A stretch of 64,000 nt of DNA from Catenulispora sp. EB89 (GTDB lineage Bacteria > Actinomycetota > Actinomycetes > Streptomycetales > Catenulisporaceae): positions 62,001 to 126,000 of the forward strand of contig NZ_JBGCCU010000006.1 in the NCBI RefSeq assembly GCF_041261445.1, in the 5' to 3' direction. The notes beneath the pieces are model-generated. The model had not been told where the DNA came from. It saw nothing but the letters and a program-made list of their open reading frames with translations, and searched no databases. This document shows, in pieces, positions 33,765-43,562 of the stretch. Numbering within the stretch: the stretch's first letter is position 1; every line of letters starts with the position of its first letter. The translations under genes were made by a program, and so were the position numbers.

Positions 33765-36700
33765 TTACGGAACAATGCTACCTCTATACAGTCGCTGCTG
33801 CTCCGCAAAGTAAGCGGTCAGGTCGCCGTCGGGTCGGAAGAAGGTCTGAATAACTCCTCGGTTATCCAGCACTCCGAAATAGCCAGTCTGCGCGTCGATC
33901 CGAATTATCGAACCAGCATCAGTAACCAGATCACCCCTCTTGGGACCACCTGAAAGAAAGTCGCTGGCAGCCTGCTTGTACTCAGCAAACCCATTGGCCC
34001 CGTTGAACTCTGGCAAATCCGGAACCTGCCACGCCTTCATGCCCGTATAGTTACCCTTCGCATTGAAGGGTACCCCGAAGACATGGTCCATGTAGTGGCG
34101 CCAAGCAGACATATCTGAGTTGAAGGATGGGCCACAACTGGTGTTGTGAACCAGCACCGGAGTGTCCCCAGCAACCACATAGTACGTGTGCAAGCCATCG
34201 ATGGTGAGGTCATACGTGATCATCGACGACCGGTAGTTACGAACCGCGAGCACGGTTGCAACGTCGTTACCTGTTGTCTGGAGGCGGTCGCCAGGCCTCA
34301 GCTGGGACGCGTCGGTGAACTTGCCGTCAGTAGCGTCCCAATACGGGTGATTCTGCGTACCGGTTACGGTGTGGGGACCCGTCGGTGTGGCGATGGTGAG
34401 GTCGGTGAAGTCCTGATCCGTGCGGGTGACGTGCACCTGATCAACACGGTGCTTCTCGTCGCGTCCGTCTGGCTGGGCGTTTTCAACCTCGTCGCCGACC
34501 TTGACGTCCGCAATCGGCTCCGTGGTCCCGTCTGCCATCAGGACCTTGGTTTCACCGCTGAAGCTGTGGCAGCCTGCGTCCGCAACCATTCTTGTTCCAA
34601 CGCTGGCGTCGCTGCCTGCAGTGTCCTCCGCGGCGGCCGCCAATGCGGCGCCACCGCCAAACGCTCCCGTGGCTGCCATCGCGCCGCCGGAGAAGAATCC
34701 GTCTGCCAGTCCGGCAGCTGCGGTGGCGACGCGTGCGGCGCACAGTGACGCAGCCGCTGCGCAGGCTTCCCCAGCGTCGGCCGCTACAGCACAGCCTCCA
34801 AGAAGACACAGCCCGACCGCGGCGGGTGCGCCAACGGCCACGCCCCACGCGATGAAACTGTCTTTTGTCGATGGCTCGCCGATGTTGTCACCCGTAAACG
34901 GGTCGTAGCTGCAGGCCCCTGGGCTGCCGCCAATGACCATCGAGCACACATAGTCCCAGTCGTTCTCGCTCTGTGCTGCAAACTGGTAGGCGTCATCCCA
35001 TGTGAAATCGTCTGAGCCGCTGTAGTTGTAGTTGTGGTTACTCCGCATGCTGTTGAGCCACGTCTTCGACGGCTTGTGCCCCTTCGCGGGTTGCGAGCCG
35101 ACTTGCGAGCTGTGCTGCACGGATATCGGAGCGTCGGTGCCAGTGTCATCACCAGTGGGGCCGTAATGCTGAAATTCGTTGGCCAAACCAGTGGGATCGG
35201 CACCGTTTACAGGATCGTCGTCCGCGTAGACGTATCCACCGATCGACTGGGGATTGCCGGCCTGGAACAGCGGGTCCGCGGAGATGAAGCGGCCGGTGGT
35301 GGGGTCGTACTTGCGCGCACCGACATCGACCAGTCCTGTTGCGGTGTCGGTGGTCTTACCGAGGAAGGTGTGGTCGTCAGGAAATGTTCCGAATGTAATG
35401 GTCGTGCCCGTTGTGCGCTGGTCGCCATAGGGCTTGAAGTAGCGCCGGGCCGCGATTTGACCGGTGCCTGCATTGATCGTGGTAGCACCGCTGCCTTGGC
35501 TGTTGCTGATTTCGTAGGTGATGGCACCTGTGGCGTCAGCGACGATGCTGGGCGCGGCGGGATAGTCGTAGTAGCGATTGGCAGTGACGGTGCCGGTGCC
35601 GGTGAGATGGACCTCGGTGGCGCCCAGGAACAGGGTGACGCCGGCGTTGCCCGCTCCAGTATCGCGGCGGATCAGTTGGTTACCGTCGGCGTCGTAGAGG
35701 TAGTTGGCTGTTTTGGTAGTGCCGCCGGAAGTGTCGGTGACAGTGTCGAGGCGGCCTTCGGGGTTCCAGGTGAGGGTTTGGTGGGGGCCGGCGGCCAGGG
35801 TGCGGGTGGTGGTGTTACCGGCGCCGTCGTAGTTGTAGGTGTCGGTGGCGGTGGTGCCGCCTGTCGTGGCGACCTGGCCGAGCAGGTGGGGCCCGGTTCC
35901 TGTGGTGGCGTTCGAACCAGCGGTGTTGGCGGTGCCCGCAGCCGGGTAGGCGGAGGTGCGAGTGGTGTCCTTGGCAGTGTTGCCAGCCGGGTCGTGGTCG
36001 ACGACGGTGGAGCGGTTGCCGGTCAGGGCGCCGTTGCCCAGTCCTGCGGCTCCGGTGGTGTCGAAGCCGTAACTTTGCCAGTACGGTGCTGGGCCGCCGA
36101 TCTGGGTCGCGGCGCTGGTCGCGGTCGGCGCATTATTCGTGGTCGAGGATGCGCAGGAGCCGAGGGCGCCGGTGGCGGTGGTCGGGCTGCTCGGGTTGGT
36201 GGTGGCCGGGGGTGTCTGGTCGCCGGCGTCGGTCCAGGCGTTGGTGAGACGGTTGGCGTAGTCGTAGGTGTAGCACTGCAGGTCGCGTTGGGATGGCCCG
36301 GGATTGTAGGACCCGGAGACGCTCCAGTTCTGCAAGTCTGCGGCGCTGGTCAGTCGCCCGGCCGCGTCGTAGGTGTAAGACACGCCGTCAACGGTGTAGG
36401 AGTTGACTTGGGACGGGTCGACCGTGGACATCCCGGCGGTGGCGTCGAGGAATGTGTTGCTGACCCTGTTGGTTGCCGCGTCGTACAGGTTTTGCTGAAC
36501 GACTTGGAATGGGTAGTCACCGACGGTGCGTGACAGGATTTTGCCGTCGTGGTCGTATTGGGTGGCGGCGAGGTAGTCGGCGTTTCCGCCGGTGGAGAGC
36601 AGCAGCCCGTACTGGTTGTAGGAGTTGTATATGGTTTCGGCACCGAGGCCAGCGTTGGGCACCGCTGGGGTGTCGTAGTGGTCTACCAGACCGGTCATCG

Positions 36701-37472
36701 CCGTGTAGTAGTTGTTGGTTTGGTAGGTGCCGGCCAACGCCCCTTCCGCGGGCGGGATGATCGTCTTGGAGCCGAGGGGACGGTAGTCGACGTCGTAGCC
36801 GGTGACCTGTTGGGTGTACGGAGTACCAGCGGCGCCGCCGACATACCGGATTGAGACGTCAGGCTGGCCGTTGTTTCCGGCGGGGTCGTACGTCCATTTC
36901 GCCAATTGGTTGGCGCTGTTTGCGACCGCGCCTGCGTAAGCGTTTGGCAGAGTGCCGCGGTCGGCGATGGTGCCGCCGTCGAATTCGGCGGTTTTGCGGC
37001 CCAGCGCGTCGTAGGTGTAGGCCAACAAATGTCCGCGGCCGTCCGCGGTGTCCATCAGCAGCCCTGCGTCGTCGGAGAAGCTGGTGCTGACTCCTGTGTC
37101 CGGGTCGGTCGTGGCGACCGAGTGCCCGGCGAGGTCGCTGATCGTGGTGGTCCAGGTGTTTTTGCCGGTGGCGTCGGTGACGGTGCTGGTGGAGCCCGGG
37201 CTGCCGTGGGGGTTGTAGGTGAACCCGTAGGTGGTGACGTCGGCGTCGGCGCGGTTGCCGGTCGGGCTCAGCGGGCTGTTGTGATAGGTCCACAGTGCGG
37301 TGGTGCGGCCGCGGACGTCGGTGAAGGTCGAGGTGGCCGATACCGGTCCGGTCCCATTACCTGCCGGGCCGGTGACGTCGGTGCGGTCCACACCGGGGTA
37401 GGCGGTGGTGGTGACGGCACCGGGCACGGTCACGCCGTTGTGTTTCTGGGTGACGGTGAGAGGCCGGGACAT
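33765..37472 (-). CDS. RHS/YD-repeat polymorphic toxin with HINT pretoxin domain (N-terminus missing)
   Basis: 1,235 residues from the first ATG at 37472; homologous reading ([12 protein letters not shown]) continues upstream to about 37544 with no start codon, so the 5' part, including any secretion signal, is lost. YD repeats run over most of the length (YTYDALGRKTAEFDG, YTYDYANRLTNAW, YNYDGAGNTTTRTL). The RHS core ends near GARKYDPTTGRFISADPLF. After it come hydrophobic Ala/Gly-rich segments, then a HINT self-cleaving domain from CHSFSGETKVLMADGT to HTYYVVAGDTPVLVHN. The last 120 or so residues after VHN are the variable toxin tip (KAWQVPDLPEFNGANGF, GYFGVLDNRGVIQTFFRPDG), which I cannot assign to a named nuclease family. 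An immunity candidate follows. In intact systems the RHS shell encloses the toxin and delivers it to competitors. Confidence 0.85.
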   Translation of the reverse strand: MSRPLTVTQKHNGVTVPGAVTTTAYPGVDRTDVTGPAGNGTGPVSATSTFTDVRGRTTALWTYHNSPLSPTGNRADADVTTYGFTYNPHGSPGSTSTVTDATGKNTWTTTISDLAGHSVATTDPDTGVSTSFSDDAGLLMDTADGRGHLLAYTYDALGRKTAEFDGGTIADRGTLPNAYAGAVANSANQLAKWTYDPAGNNGQPDVSIRYVGGAAGTPYTQQVTGYDVDYRPLGSKTIIPPAEGALAGTYQTNNYYTAMTGLVDHYDTPAVPNAGLGAETIYNSYNQYGLLLSTGGNADYLAATQYDHDGKILSRTVGDYPFQVVQQNLYDAATNRVSNTFLDATAGMSTVDPSQVNSYTVDGVSYTYDAAGRLTSAADLQNWSVSGSYNPGPSQRDLQCYTYDYANRLTNAWTDAGDQTPPATTNPSSPTTATGALGSCASSTTNNAPTATSAATQIGGPAPYWQSYGFDTTGAAGLGNGALTGNRSTVVDHDPAGNTAKDTTRTSAYPAAGTANTAGSNATTGTGPHLLGQVATTGGTTATDTYNYDGAGNTTTRTLAAGPHQTLTWNPEGRLDTVTDTSGGTTKTANYLYDADGNQLIRRDTGAGNAGVTLFLGATEVHLTGTGTVTANRYYDYPAAPSIVADATGAITYEISNSQGSGATTINAGTGQIAARRYFKPYGDQRTTGTTITFGTFPDDHTFLGKTTDTATGLVDVGARKYDPTTGRFISADPLFQAGNPQSIGGYVYADDDPVNGADPTGLANEFQHYGPTGDDTGTDAPISVQHSSQVGSQPAKGHKPSKTWLNSMRSNHNYNYSGSDDFTWDDAYQFAAQSENDWDYVCSMVIGGSPGACSYDPFTGDNIGEPSTKDSFIAWGVAVGAPAAVGLCLLGGCAVAADAGEACAAAASLCAARVATAAAGLADGFFSGGAMAATGAFGGGAALAAAAEDTAGSDASVGTRMVADAGCHSFSGETKVLMADGTTEPIADVKVGDEVENAQPDGRDEKHRVDQVHVTRTDQDFTDLTIATPTGPHTVTGTQNHPYWDATDGKFTDASQLRPGDRLQTTGNDVATVLAVRNYRSSMITYDLTIDGLHTYYVVAGDTPVLVHNTSCGPSFNSDMSAWRHYMDHVFGVPFNAKGNYTGMKAWQVPDLPEFNGANGFAEYKQAASDFLSGGPKRGDLVTDAGSIIRIDAQTGYFGVLDNRGVIQTFFRPDGDLTAYFAEQQRLYRGSIVP

Positions 37473-37552
37473 CCCGTCGTAGGTGGTGACGGTTTGGGCT
37501 GGAAGGTTGTCGGCCCAGGAGGCCCAGCTTCCGGGTGGGGTGGAGTTGTTAA

Positions 37553-38997
37553 GGCAGCAAGAACATCTGGACTGGTGGCACCGCAGGTCCCATCCCAGGT
37601 GGAAACCTGACTTGCCCCACCTCCAACGCGGGGCAACAGTTCACCTTCAGCGACCTGGCTCAAGCTCGCAACGCCGCTTCCAACAACTGGCCCACCATCA
37701 CCATCGGCCTGCAGGCCACGAACGAGGCCAACCACTCCGCCTCGAACTACATGGCCTACTTCGCCTCAGGCACCAATTACTGGGGCAGCTACGAACCCAC
37801 CCTCACCGCGCACTGGTGGGCTTCACCCACGGTGGCCAGCTTCAGCGTCGACACCGCACCGGTCAGCAACCACGGTGCCCGAACCCAAATCTGCGGGTCC
37901 AACAGCTGGGCCGACGCCGGCTACCTGCTATTACATCGACCCCGGTCACTCTTCACATGGGCGTCACCGACCAGGACGCTGGACACAGCCTGGTCCTCGG
38001 CTACGCGCTGAACGCCGGCATCGGAAACGACGCCACACCCACAACCGGCTGGTCTGAAACCCAGCAGTATACCGTCGCCAACTCGGTGAAAACCTTCGAC
38101 CTTCCATTGTCCTACAACTTCGTCGATGGCAGGCAATACGCCGTCATCCCCTACGCCGGTGATCCACTAACCGGCGTCACCTATTATCCCCTGCCAGCCG
38201 GGCCCAAGGGGGCCACCGGCGGAATCGCCTGCATGTTCACCGCTGCCCTTACGCCCCCGCGCCAACCACACGAAATATCCACCACATACCAGCCAACAGG
38301 CCAACACCTGGCCTCCTACCCCACCGTCGGCAACGGCGGAAACATCACCATCGAATCCAAAGCACCCACCACCCCGATCGTCCGCTTCGACTGGGCCTTG
38401 AATACCGCCTCGACCAACGAAGGCACGGGAAACTGCACCCTGGCCGGCAACAACTACGGCTCCGTGTCCGTCAGCAGCAGCCTTGACGCCACTGGCACTA
38501 TCACCATTCCAGCCGGTCCCGGAAACGGCGAGCACTGGGGCAACAACTACATCTACTACACCGCCATCGACGCCGCCGGCAACGTCTCTCAATACGGTCG
38601 CTTCGACTTCTTCGAATCCCAGGCCTTCCAGCCGGTTTCCTTCGGCAACGTCACCGGCGACGGCACCCCCAACCTGATGGGCGTCAGCAGCGCCGGAAAC
38701 CTTATCGTCTATCCGGCCAACCAAGACATGACCGCATCCGCCAACGCGATCCAAGTCGCCCCGGCCACTGCCGCTCCCAACGGCGTGTCCTGGTCGACCG
38801 CGCTGTACACCCACCGCGGTGCCGAACGTGTACAACCAACTGACGACCTTTTCGCCTGGGACAAAACCGGCGACGGCACCGGGCACCTTTACTACTACAA
38901 CACCCAAACCGCATCAGCGTCCACACAACCGGGTTACGTCCCCCCAGGTACCATCAACGTCTACTCCCAAACCCAACAGGCACTGATCACCAGACCA
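37553..38997 (+). pseudogene. 5' remnant of a large secreted DNRLRE/FG-GAP-type protein (truncated and frameshifted)
   Basis: The frame opens after a TAA at 37550-37552 with no start codon and no signal peptide. It encodes DNRLRE-like sequence ([35 protein letters not shown]). Near 37924-37931 the homologous reading jumps to another frame ([20 protein letters not shown]), so one base is missing or extra. It then continues with [19 protein letters not shown] and [18 protein letters not shown], which are FG-GAP-type repeats. The reading is cut at 38997 by an IS element. Its continuation is 40323-43421, and removing the IS and one target copy restores one frame. The 5' edge directly abuts the truncated RHS gene, facing the other way. 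Confidence 0.75.
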
Positions 38998-39025
38998 TGA
39001 ACTGCTCCGGATTTGATCCAGACTC
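38998..39025 (+). repeat. IS left inverted repeat
   Basis: 28 bases matching the right end (40295-40322) at about 21 positions: shared TGAAC, CCGG and TCCAGACTC blocks. Confidence 0.9.
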
Positions 39026-39051
39026 GATCAGTTTGTAAGGATCAAGTCGTT

Positions 39052-39378
39052 ATGCCTCATGTCAAGCCATACCCCGCCGACCTGCGGGACCGGGCAGTCC
39101 GCCTGGTTTTGCAGACGACCGACCAGTACCCGTCCCGGGATGCCGCGATCAAGTCGATCGCGGCGAAGTTGGGGATCGGGACCGCGCAGACGCTGCGCAA
39201 CTGGGTCCGCCAAGCCGAGATCGACGCCGGCGCCCGCCCCGGTGTGACCACCGAGGAAGCCGCCCGGATCAAGGCGCTGGAGCGGGAGAACGCCGAGCTA
39301 CGGCGGGCCAACGAGATCCTCAAAGCCGCGGCGTCTTTCTTCGCGGCCGAGCTCGACCGGCCACTAAGACGCTCGTAG
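39052..39378 (+). CDS. IS3-family transposase OrfA
   Basis: 108 residues from the ATG at 39052. Helix-turn-helix of the IS3 OrfA type (VRLVLQTTDQYPSRDAAIKS, AQTLRNWVRQAEIDAG), followed by the leucine-zipper-like ALERENAELRRANEILKAA. The end FFAAELDRPLRRS overlaps orfB, which is reached by a -1 frameshift. It binds the IS ends and is the N-terminal part of the OrfAB transposase. Confidence 0.93.
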   Translation: MPHVKPYPADLRDRAVRLVLQTTDQYPSRDAAIKSIAAKLGIGTAQTLRNWVRQAEIDAGARPGVTTEEAARIKALERENAELRRANEILKAAASFFAAELDRPLRRS

Positions 39379-40295
39379 CCTTCATCGACGAGCACCGGGA
39401 CCGCTTCGGCGGCGTCGAGCCGATCTGCACCACCCTCACCCAGCACGGCTGCAGCATCGACCCCTCCACCTACTACCACTTCAAGAAACGCCCGCCCTCG
39501 GCCCGGACCATCCGCGATACCGAGCTGAAGAAACTCATCGCCGATATCCACGCCGACAACTACAGCGTCTACGGCGCCCGCAAGATCTGGGCCGCACTGA
39601 ACCGGCAAGGAGAGCAGGTCGCCCGCTGCACCGTGGAGCGGTTGATGCGCGAGTTGGGCCTGGCCGGAGCGACCCGCGGCCGCCGCAAAATCCGCACCAC
39701 CGTGCCGGATCCGGCCGCCGACCGGGCACCGGACCTGCTCAATCGCGCCTTCGTCGCCCCGGCACCCAACCGTGTGTGGGTTGCCGACTTCACCTATGTG
39801 CCGACGCACGCCGGCACCGTCTACGTGGCCTTCGTCCTGGACACCTTCTCCCGGCGGATCGTCGGCTGGTCCGCTGTCACCAGCAAGACCACACCCCTGG
39901 TGCTCGCCGCGCTGGAGATGGGCCTGTGGCAACGCGACCGCACCGGCGAGCCGCGCCACGGACTGATCCACCACTCCGATGCCGGATCGCAATACACGAG
40001 CTTCCGGCTCGCCGCGCACCTGGCCGTCGAAGGCATCGCCGCCTCCATCGGATCAGTCGGCGACGCCTATGACAACGCGCTCATGGAATCAGCCATCGGC
40101 CTGTTCAAGACCGAACTGATCAACCGACACGGCCTCTGGCGCACCCTGACCGACATCGAACTCGCCACCGCCGAATGGACCGACTGGTACAACAACCGCC
40201 GACTCCACGGTGAGATAGGACACAAACCACCCGCAGAATACGAAACAGAGTTCTACCAAAACCAGCCAACAACCCAGCTCACAACCCAACACTAG
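39336..40295 (+). CDS. IS3-family transposase OrfB (integrase catalytic domain, frameshift product)
   Basis: The frame is open from about 39321 with no start of its own; it joins orfA by -1 frameshifting in the TCTTTCTTC area, so the start given is approximate. It contains the HTH_21-like segment DNYSVYGARKIWAALNRQG and the DDE catalytic core: Asp in WVADFTYVPT, Asp in HHSDAGSQYTS, Glu in DNALMESAIGLFKTE. The end ATAEWTDWYNNRRLHGEIG is the usual IS3 C-terminal block. The stop TAG at 40293-40295 touches the right inverted repeat. Confidence 0.93.
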   Translation, partial: FLRGRARPATKTLVAFIDEHRDRFGGVEPICTTLTQHGCSIDPSTYYHFKKRPPSARTIRDTELKKLIADIHADNYSVYGARKIWAALNRQGEQVARCTVERLMRELGLAGATRGRRKIRTTVPDPAADRAPDLLNRAFVAPAPNRVWVADFTYVPTHAGTVYVAFVLDTFSRRIVGWSAVTSKTTPLVLAALEMGLWQRDRTGEPRHGLIHHSDAGSQYTSFRLAAHLAVEGIAASIGSVGDAYDNALMESAIGLFKTELINRHGLWRTLTDIELATAEWTDWYNNRRLHGEIGHKPPAEYETEFYQNQPTTQLTTQH

Positions 40296-40322
40296 AGTCT
40301 GGACCTCTCCCGGGGCGGTTCA
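40295..40322 (-). repeat. IS right inverted repeat
   Basis: 28 bases, inverted relative to 38998-39025; ends in TTCA next to the target copy CCA. Confidence 0.9.
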
Positions 40323-43300
40323 CCAACCTGCACACCATCGGCCACAAACGGCTGGTGTATCGGCTACAACCAGACATCCTGGAACGACGTCAAACAAATC
40401 CTGGCCCTCGGCCCCGTACTCGGCGGCTGCAAAATCAAGACGCCGACCATCGCGTGCAAGACAAACCTGATCACCGTGGAGACCGACGGCAACAGCCCGG
40501 CACGAGTGTGGATGTTCAGCCCCGCCGGCATCGGACAGCTCCGCAACCCGGTACTCCTGTCCACCTCCACGCCCGACTGGGATTGGACGACCACCAAGCT
40601 GATCGCGCCCGGCAACGCCGCCAACCACCCCGGAACCGCCGGCGGTATGCCCGATCTGTGGGCACTGGACAACAGCGGCAGTCTCTGGCAGTTCACGAAC
40701 CGCTCCGACACCGGTCTGCCCGGAACTGGACTGGGCGACCTGAGCGCGAAGACCATGCTCGGCAGTCCCGGCGAGTTCAAGACCTACGACTGGGTCAACT
40801 CGGCGGGCGACCTCGACGGCGACGGCAACCCCGACCTCTGGACCATGAAGAACGGCCGCATGGACGTCTTGTTCGGGCCGCTGTCTTCCACCATCGACCT
40901 GAACGCCCAGAGTCAAAGCACCGCCACAACACCAACCTGGTCCACCGGAGCCTCCGTCACCAACTTGCAAGGAGCCACCATCACGGCGAGGAACACCGGA
41001 CAAATCATCTCCGACGTCACGGGCGGGCCCAGCGGACAGAAGTGCCTCGACGACCTCAACGGCTCCCAGTCCAACGGGGCAGTGGTCGACATCTTCGACT
41101 GCAACGGCACGTGGCCCCAGGCGTGGACCTTCGAAGGCGACAACACTATTCGCACCTTGGGACCGAACCCGCCCGGCCCGTCGAGCATGTGCCTGGACAC
41201 CGGCGGCGCAGTCATCCAGGGCGCGCCCATCATGCTGAACACTTGCAACAGCACCCAGAGCATCAACTCCTCACAGCAGTGGCGCACCATCCCAGCCCCC
41301 GGAGCGGCCGGCCGGTTCTGGATCTACAGCCCTTCCGCCGGCATGTGCCTCGACGACACCAACTACGCCACCACCAACGGCAGTCAGTTCCAGCTGTGGC
41401 CGTGTAGCGATAAGGCCAATCAACCCGACGCGGCGCAACGATTCACGCTGCCAACCGAACAAGGCGTACAACAGCAGATGGAGGCGGAGAACCTCCACGC
41501 GCCATGGGGCAGCAACAGCGGTGGAACCATGTCCATACAGACCAACTGCTGCGGAGGCGCCTGGTCGAACGGCGCACAGCAGCAACTGGCCAACTCCGCT
41601 GCCGGATCCACGATGACTCTGCCCTTTTACGTCGCCTACCCAGGGCTCTATGAGGTGACGCCTATCATGACCAAGGCCGCCGACTACGGCCAGGTCACGC
41701 TCACTGTGGACTCCAGTCCCTCCGCCCTGCCGGCCGCCTTCGACGGCTGGCAAGCCTCCGGGGTCTCCACTACGCCGTTCCACTTCGGCACGGTCAACCT
41801 CACAGCCGGAATGCACAGCTTCGTCTTCACCGCGAGCGGCACTAACTCCGCGTCCACTGGCAACCGCTACAACATCGGCGTCGACACCATCGACCTGATA
41901 CCGGCGACGACGACCGGCCCTAACATCGGTCTGAACGCCCCGGCCACAGGGATCATCAACGTGCCGATGACCGCGGATGCCTCGGCATCGTTCCCCGGCA
42001 CGGCGGGGATCACCGGCTACACCTTCGATTTCGGCGACGGCACCGTGGTCGGACCACAAGCCAACCCCACCGCGCAGCACACCTACGCCGCTGCCGGCAC
42101 CTACCCGGTGAAGATCACTGTCACCGACGCCAACAGCACCAGCGCCACCACTAACACCAAGGTGACCGTCCTCAGCGGCCCGGCCGTCGCCAACGGCGAC
42201 TTCGAAGCGGGATCCCTGGCCGGCTGGACCGCCGCCTACAACGCCGGAGTCACCACCACCAACCCCCACTCGGGAACGTACGCCGGACAGATCAACGCAC
42301 CGGCCGGCGGCACCGGATCCATCGAACAGGTGGTAAACGGCCTGACACCCAACACCACCTACACCCTCACCGGATGGATCCTCACCGACGGCGGCGTCAC
42401 CAACCTGGGCACCAAAAAATACAGCGACCCCACCGGGGCTGACGACACCAGCGTCACCACCACCGCCACCACCTGGACCCAACTCACCACCCAATTCACC
42501 ACCGGAGCGACCAACACCAGCGTCGACATCTACTGCTACCGATCCACAGCAGGCACCTCCGCCTGCGACGACATCACGCTGCTGGCCACTCCGCCGGCGG
42601 GAGGCGTGGCCAACCCCGACTTCGAAACCGGGAACCTGGCGGGCTGGAACGCCGCTTACAACGCCGCAGTCACCACCACCAACCCCCACTCGGGAACGTA
42701 CGCCGGACAGATCAACGCTCCCACCGGCGGCAACGGGTCCATCGAGCAGGTCGTCAGCGGACTGATACCCAACACCTCCTACACGCTGACCGGCTGGGTC
42801 CGCACTGACGGCGGCAGCACCATCCTCGGCGCCAAGCAGTACGACCCCGCCGGCGACAACCAGGACGCCACCACAACGGCGACCGGCTGGACCCAGCTCA
42901 CCGACCAGTTCACCACCGGCGCAAACAACACCAGCGCCGACATCTACTGCTACCTATCCACAGCAGGCACCTCCGCCTGCGACGACATCAGCCTCACGCA
43001 GACCGCGGCAACCATCGCCAACCCCGACTTCGAAGCGGGATCCCTGGCCGGCTGGACCGCCGCCTACAACGCCGGAGTCACCACCACCAACCCCCACTCG
43101 GGAACGTACGCCGGACAGATCAACGCACCGGCCGGCGGCACCGGATCCATCGAACAGGTGGTAAACGGCCTCACACCCAACACCACCTACACCCTCACCG
43201 GATGGATCCTCACCGACGGCGGCGTCACCAACCTGGGCACCAAAAAATACAGCGACCCCACCGGGGCTGACGACACCGGCACCACCACCACCGCCACAAC

Positions 43301-43421
43301 CTGGACCCAACTCACCACCCAATTCACCACCGGAGCGACCAACACCAGCGTCGACATCTACTGCTACCGATCCACACCAGGCACCTCCGCCTGCGACGAC
43401 ATCACACTGACCAAGAACTAA
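40323..43421 (+). pseudogene. 3' part of the IS-split secreted lectin-like protein (FG-GAP, ricin-B, CBM, PKD, triple CBM4/9-like repeats)
   Basis: Continuation of 37553-38997 in the same frame once the IS is removed (ITRP then TCTPSATNGWCIGYNQ). Domains in order: FG-GAP-type repeat with DLDGDGNPDLW; ricin-B-like beta-trefoil with KCLDDLNGSQSNGAVVDIFD, CLDTGGAVIQGAP and QQW repeats; a CBM6/35-like module from QMEAENLHAPWGSNSGG; a PKD domain (YTFDFGDGT, HTYAAAGTYPVKITVTD); then three jelly-roll modules each starting near NxDFExGxLAGW and ending CDDI. Together these imply binding of polysaccharide or peptidoglycan outside the cell; no catalytic domain is seen. From the GTG at 40476 a shortened protein could be translated, but it lacks a signal peptide. 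The stop at 43421 is followed by a terminator hairpin. Confidence 0.8.
42185..43421 (+). repeat. Three tandem carbohydrate-binding-module repeats of about 410 bp
   Basis: Units near 42185-42590, 42605-43008 and 43015-43421. Units 1 and 3 are nearly identical at the DNA level over about 390 bases, while unit 2 is more diverged. The shared protein core is HSGTYAGQINAP followed by SIEQVV. Confidence 0.92.
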
Positions 43422-43469
43422 CCGAGGGCTGAGCAGGCAGCCGTAGAAAGCTGCCGGCGCAACCGAAGA

Positions 43470-43491
43470 GCGCTGCCGATCCGGGCAGCGC
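43470..43491 (+). terminator. Hairpin terminator after the lectin-like gene
   Basis: Stem GCGCTGCC (43470-43477) and GGCAGCGC (43484-43491), 6-base loop, 49 bases after the stop of the large gene. No T-tract. Confidence 0.6.
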
Positions 43492-43562
43492 CCTTCATCC
43501 GCCGCAACTGGCGTCCGTGGACCTGTTCGCCGGGACCCGCCGTCATCAGCGCAGCCCCAGCC

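Larger units (their letters stand above)
38998..40322 (+). mobile_element. IS3-family insertion sequence, 1,325 bp
   Basis: Terminal inverted repeats of 28 bp: left 38998-39025 begins TGAACTGCTCCGG and right 40295-40322, read inward, begins TGAACCGCCCCGG; both end TCCAGACTC. The flanks carry a 3-bp direct repeat CCA (38995-38997 and 40323-40325), the size expected for IS3-family insertions. It contains orfA and orfB in overlapping frames. The ends and reading frames are intact, so the element may still be active. Confidence 0.95.

Noticed and set aside
35034-36533. 499-residue Gly/Val-rich plus-strand frame in the RHS gene
   Set aside because: The opposite strand encodes recognisable YD repeats and the RHS core. 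The Gly/Val composition is the mirror of its Thr/Tyr/Asp codons.
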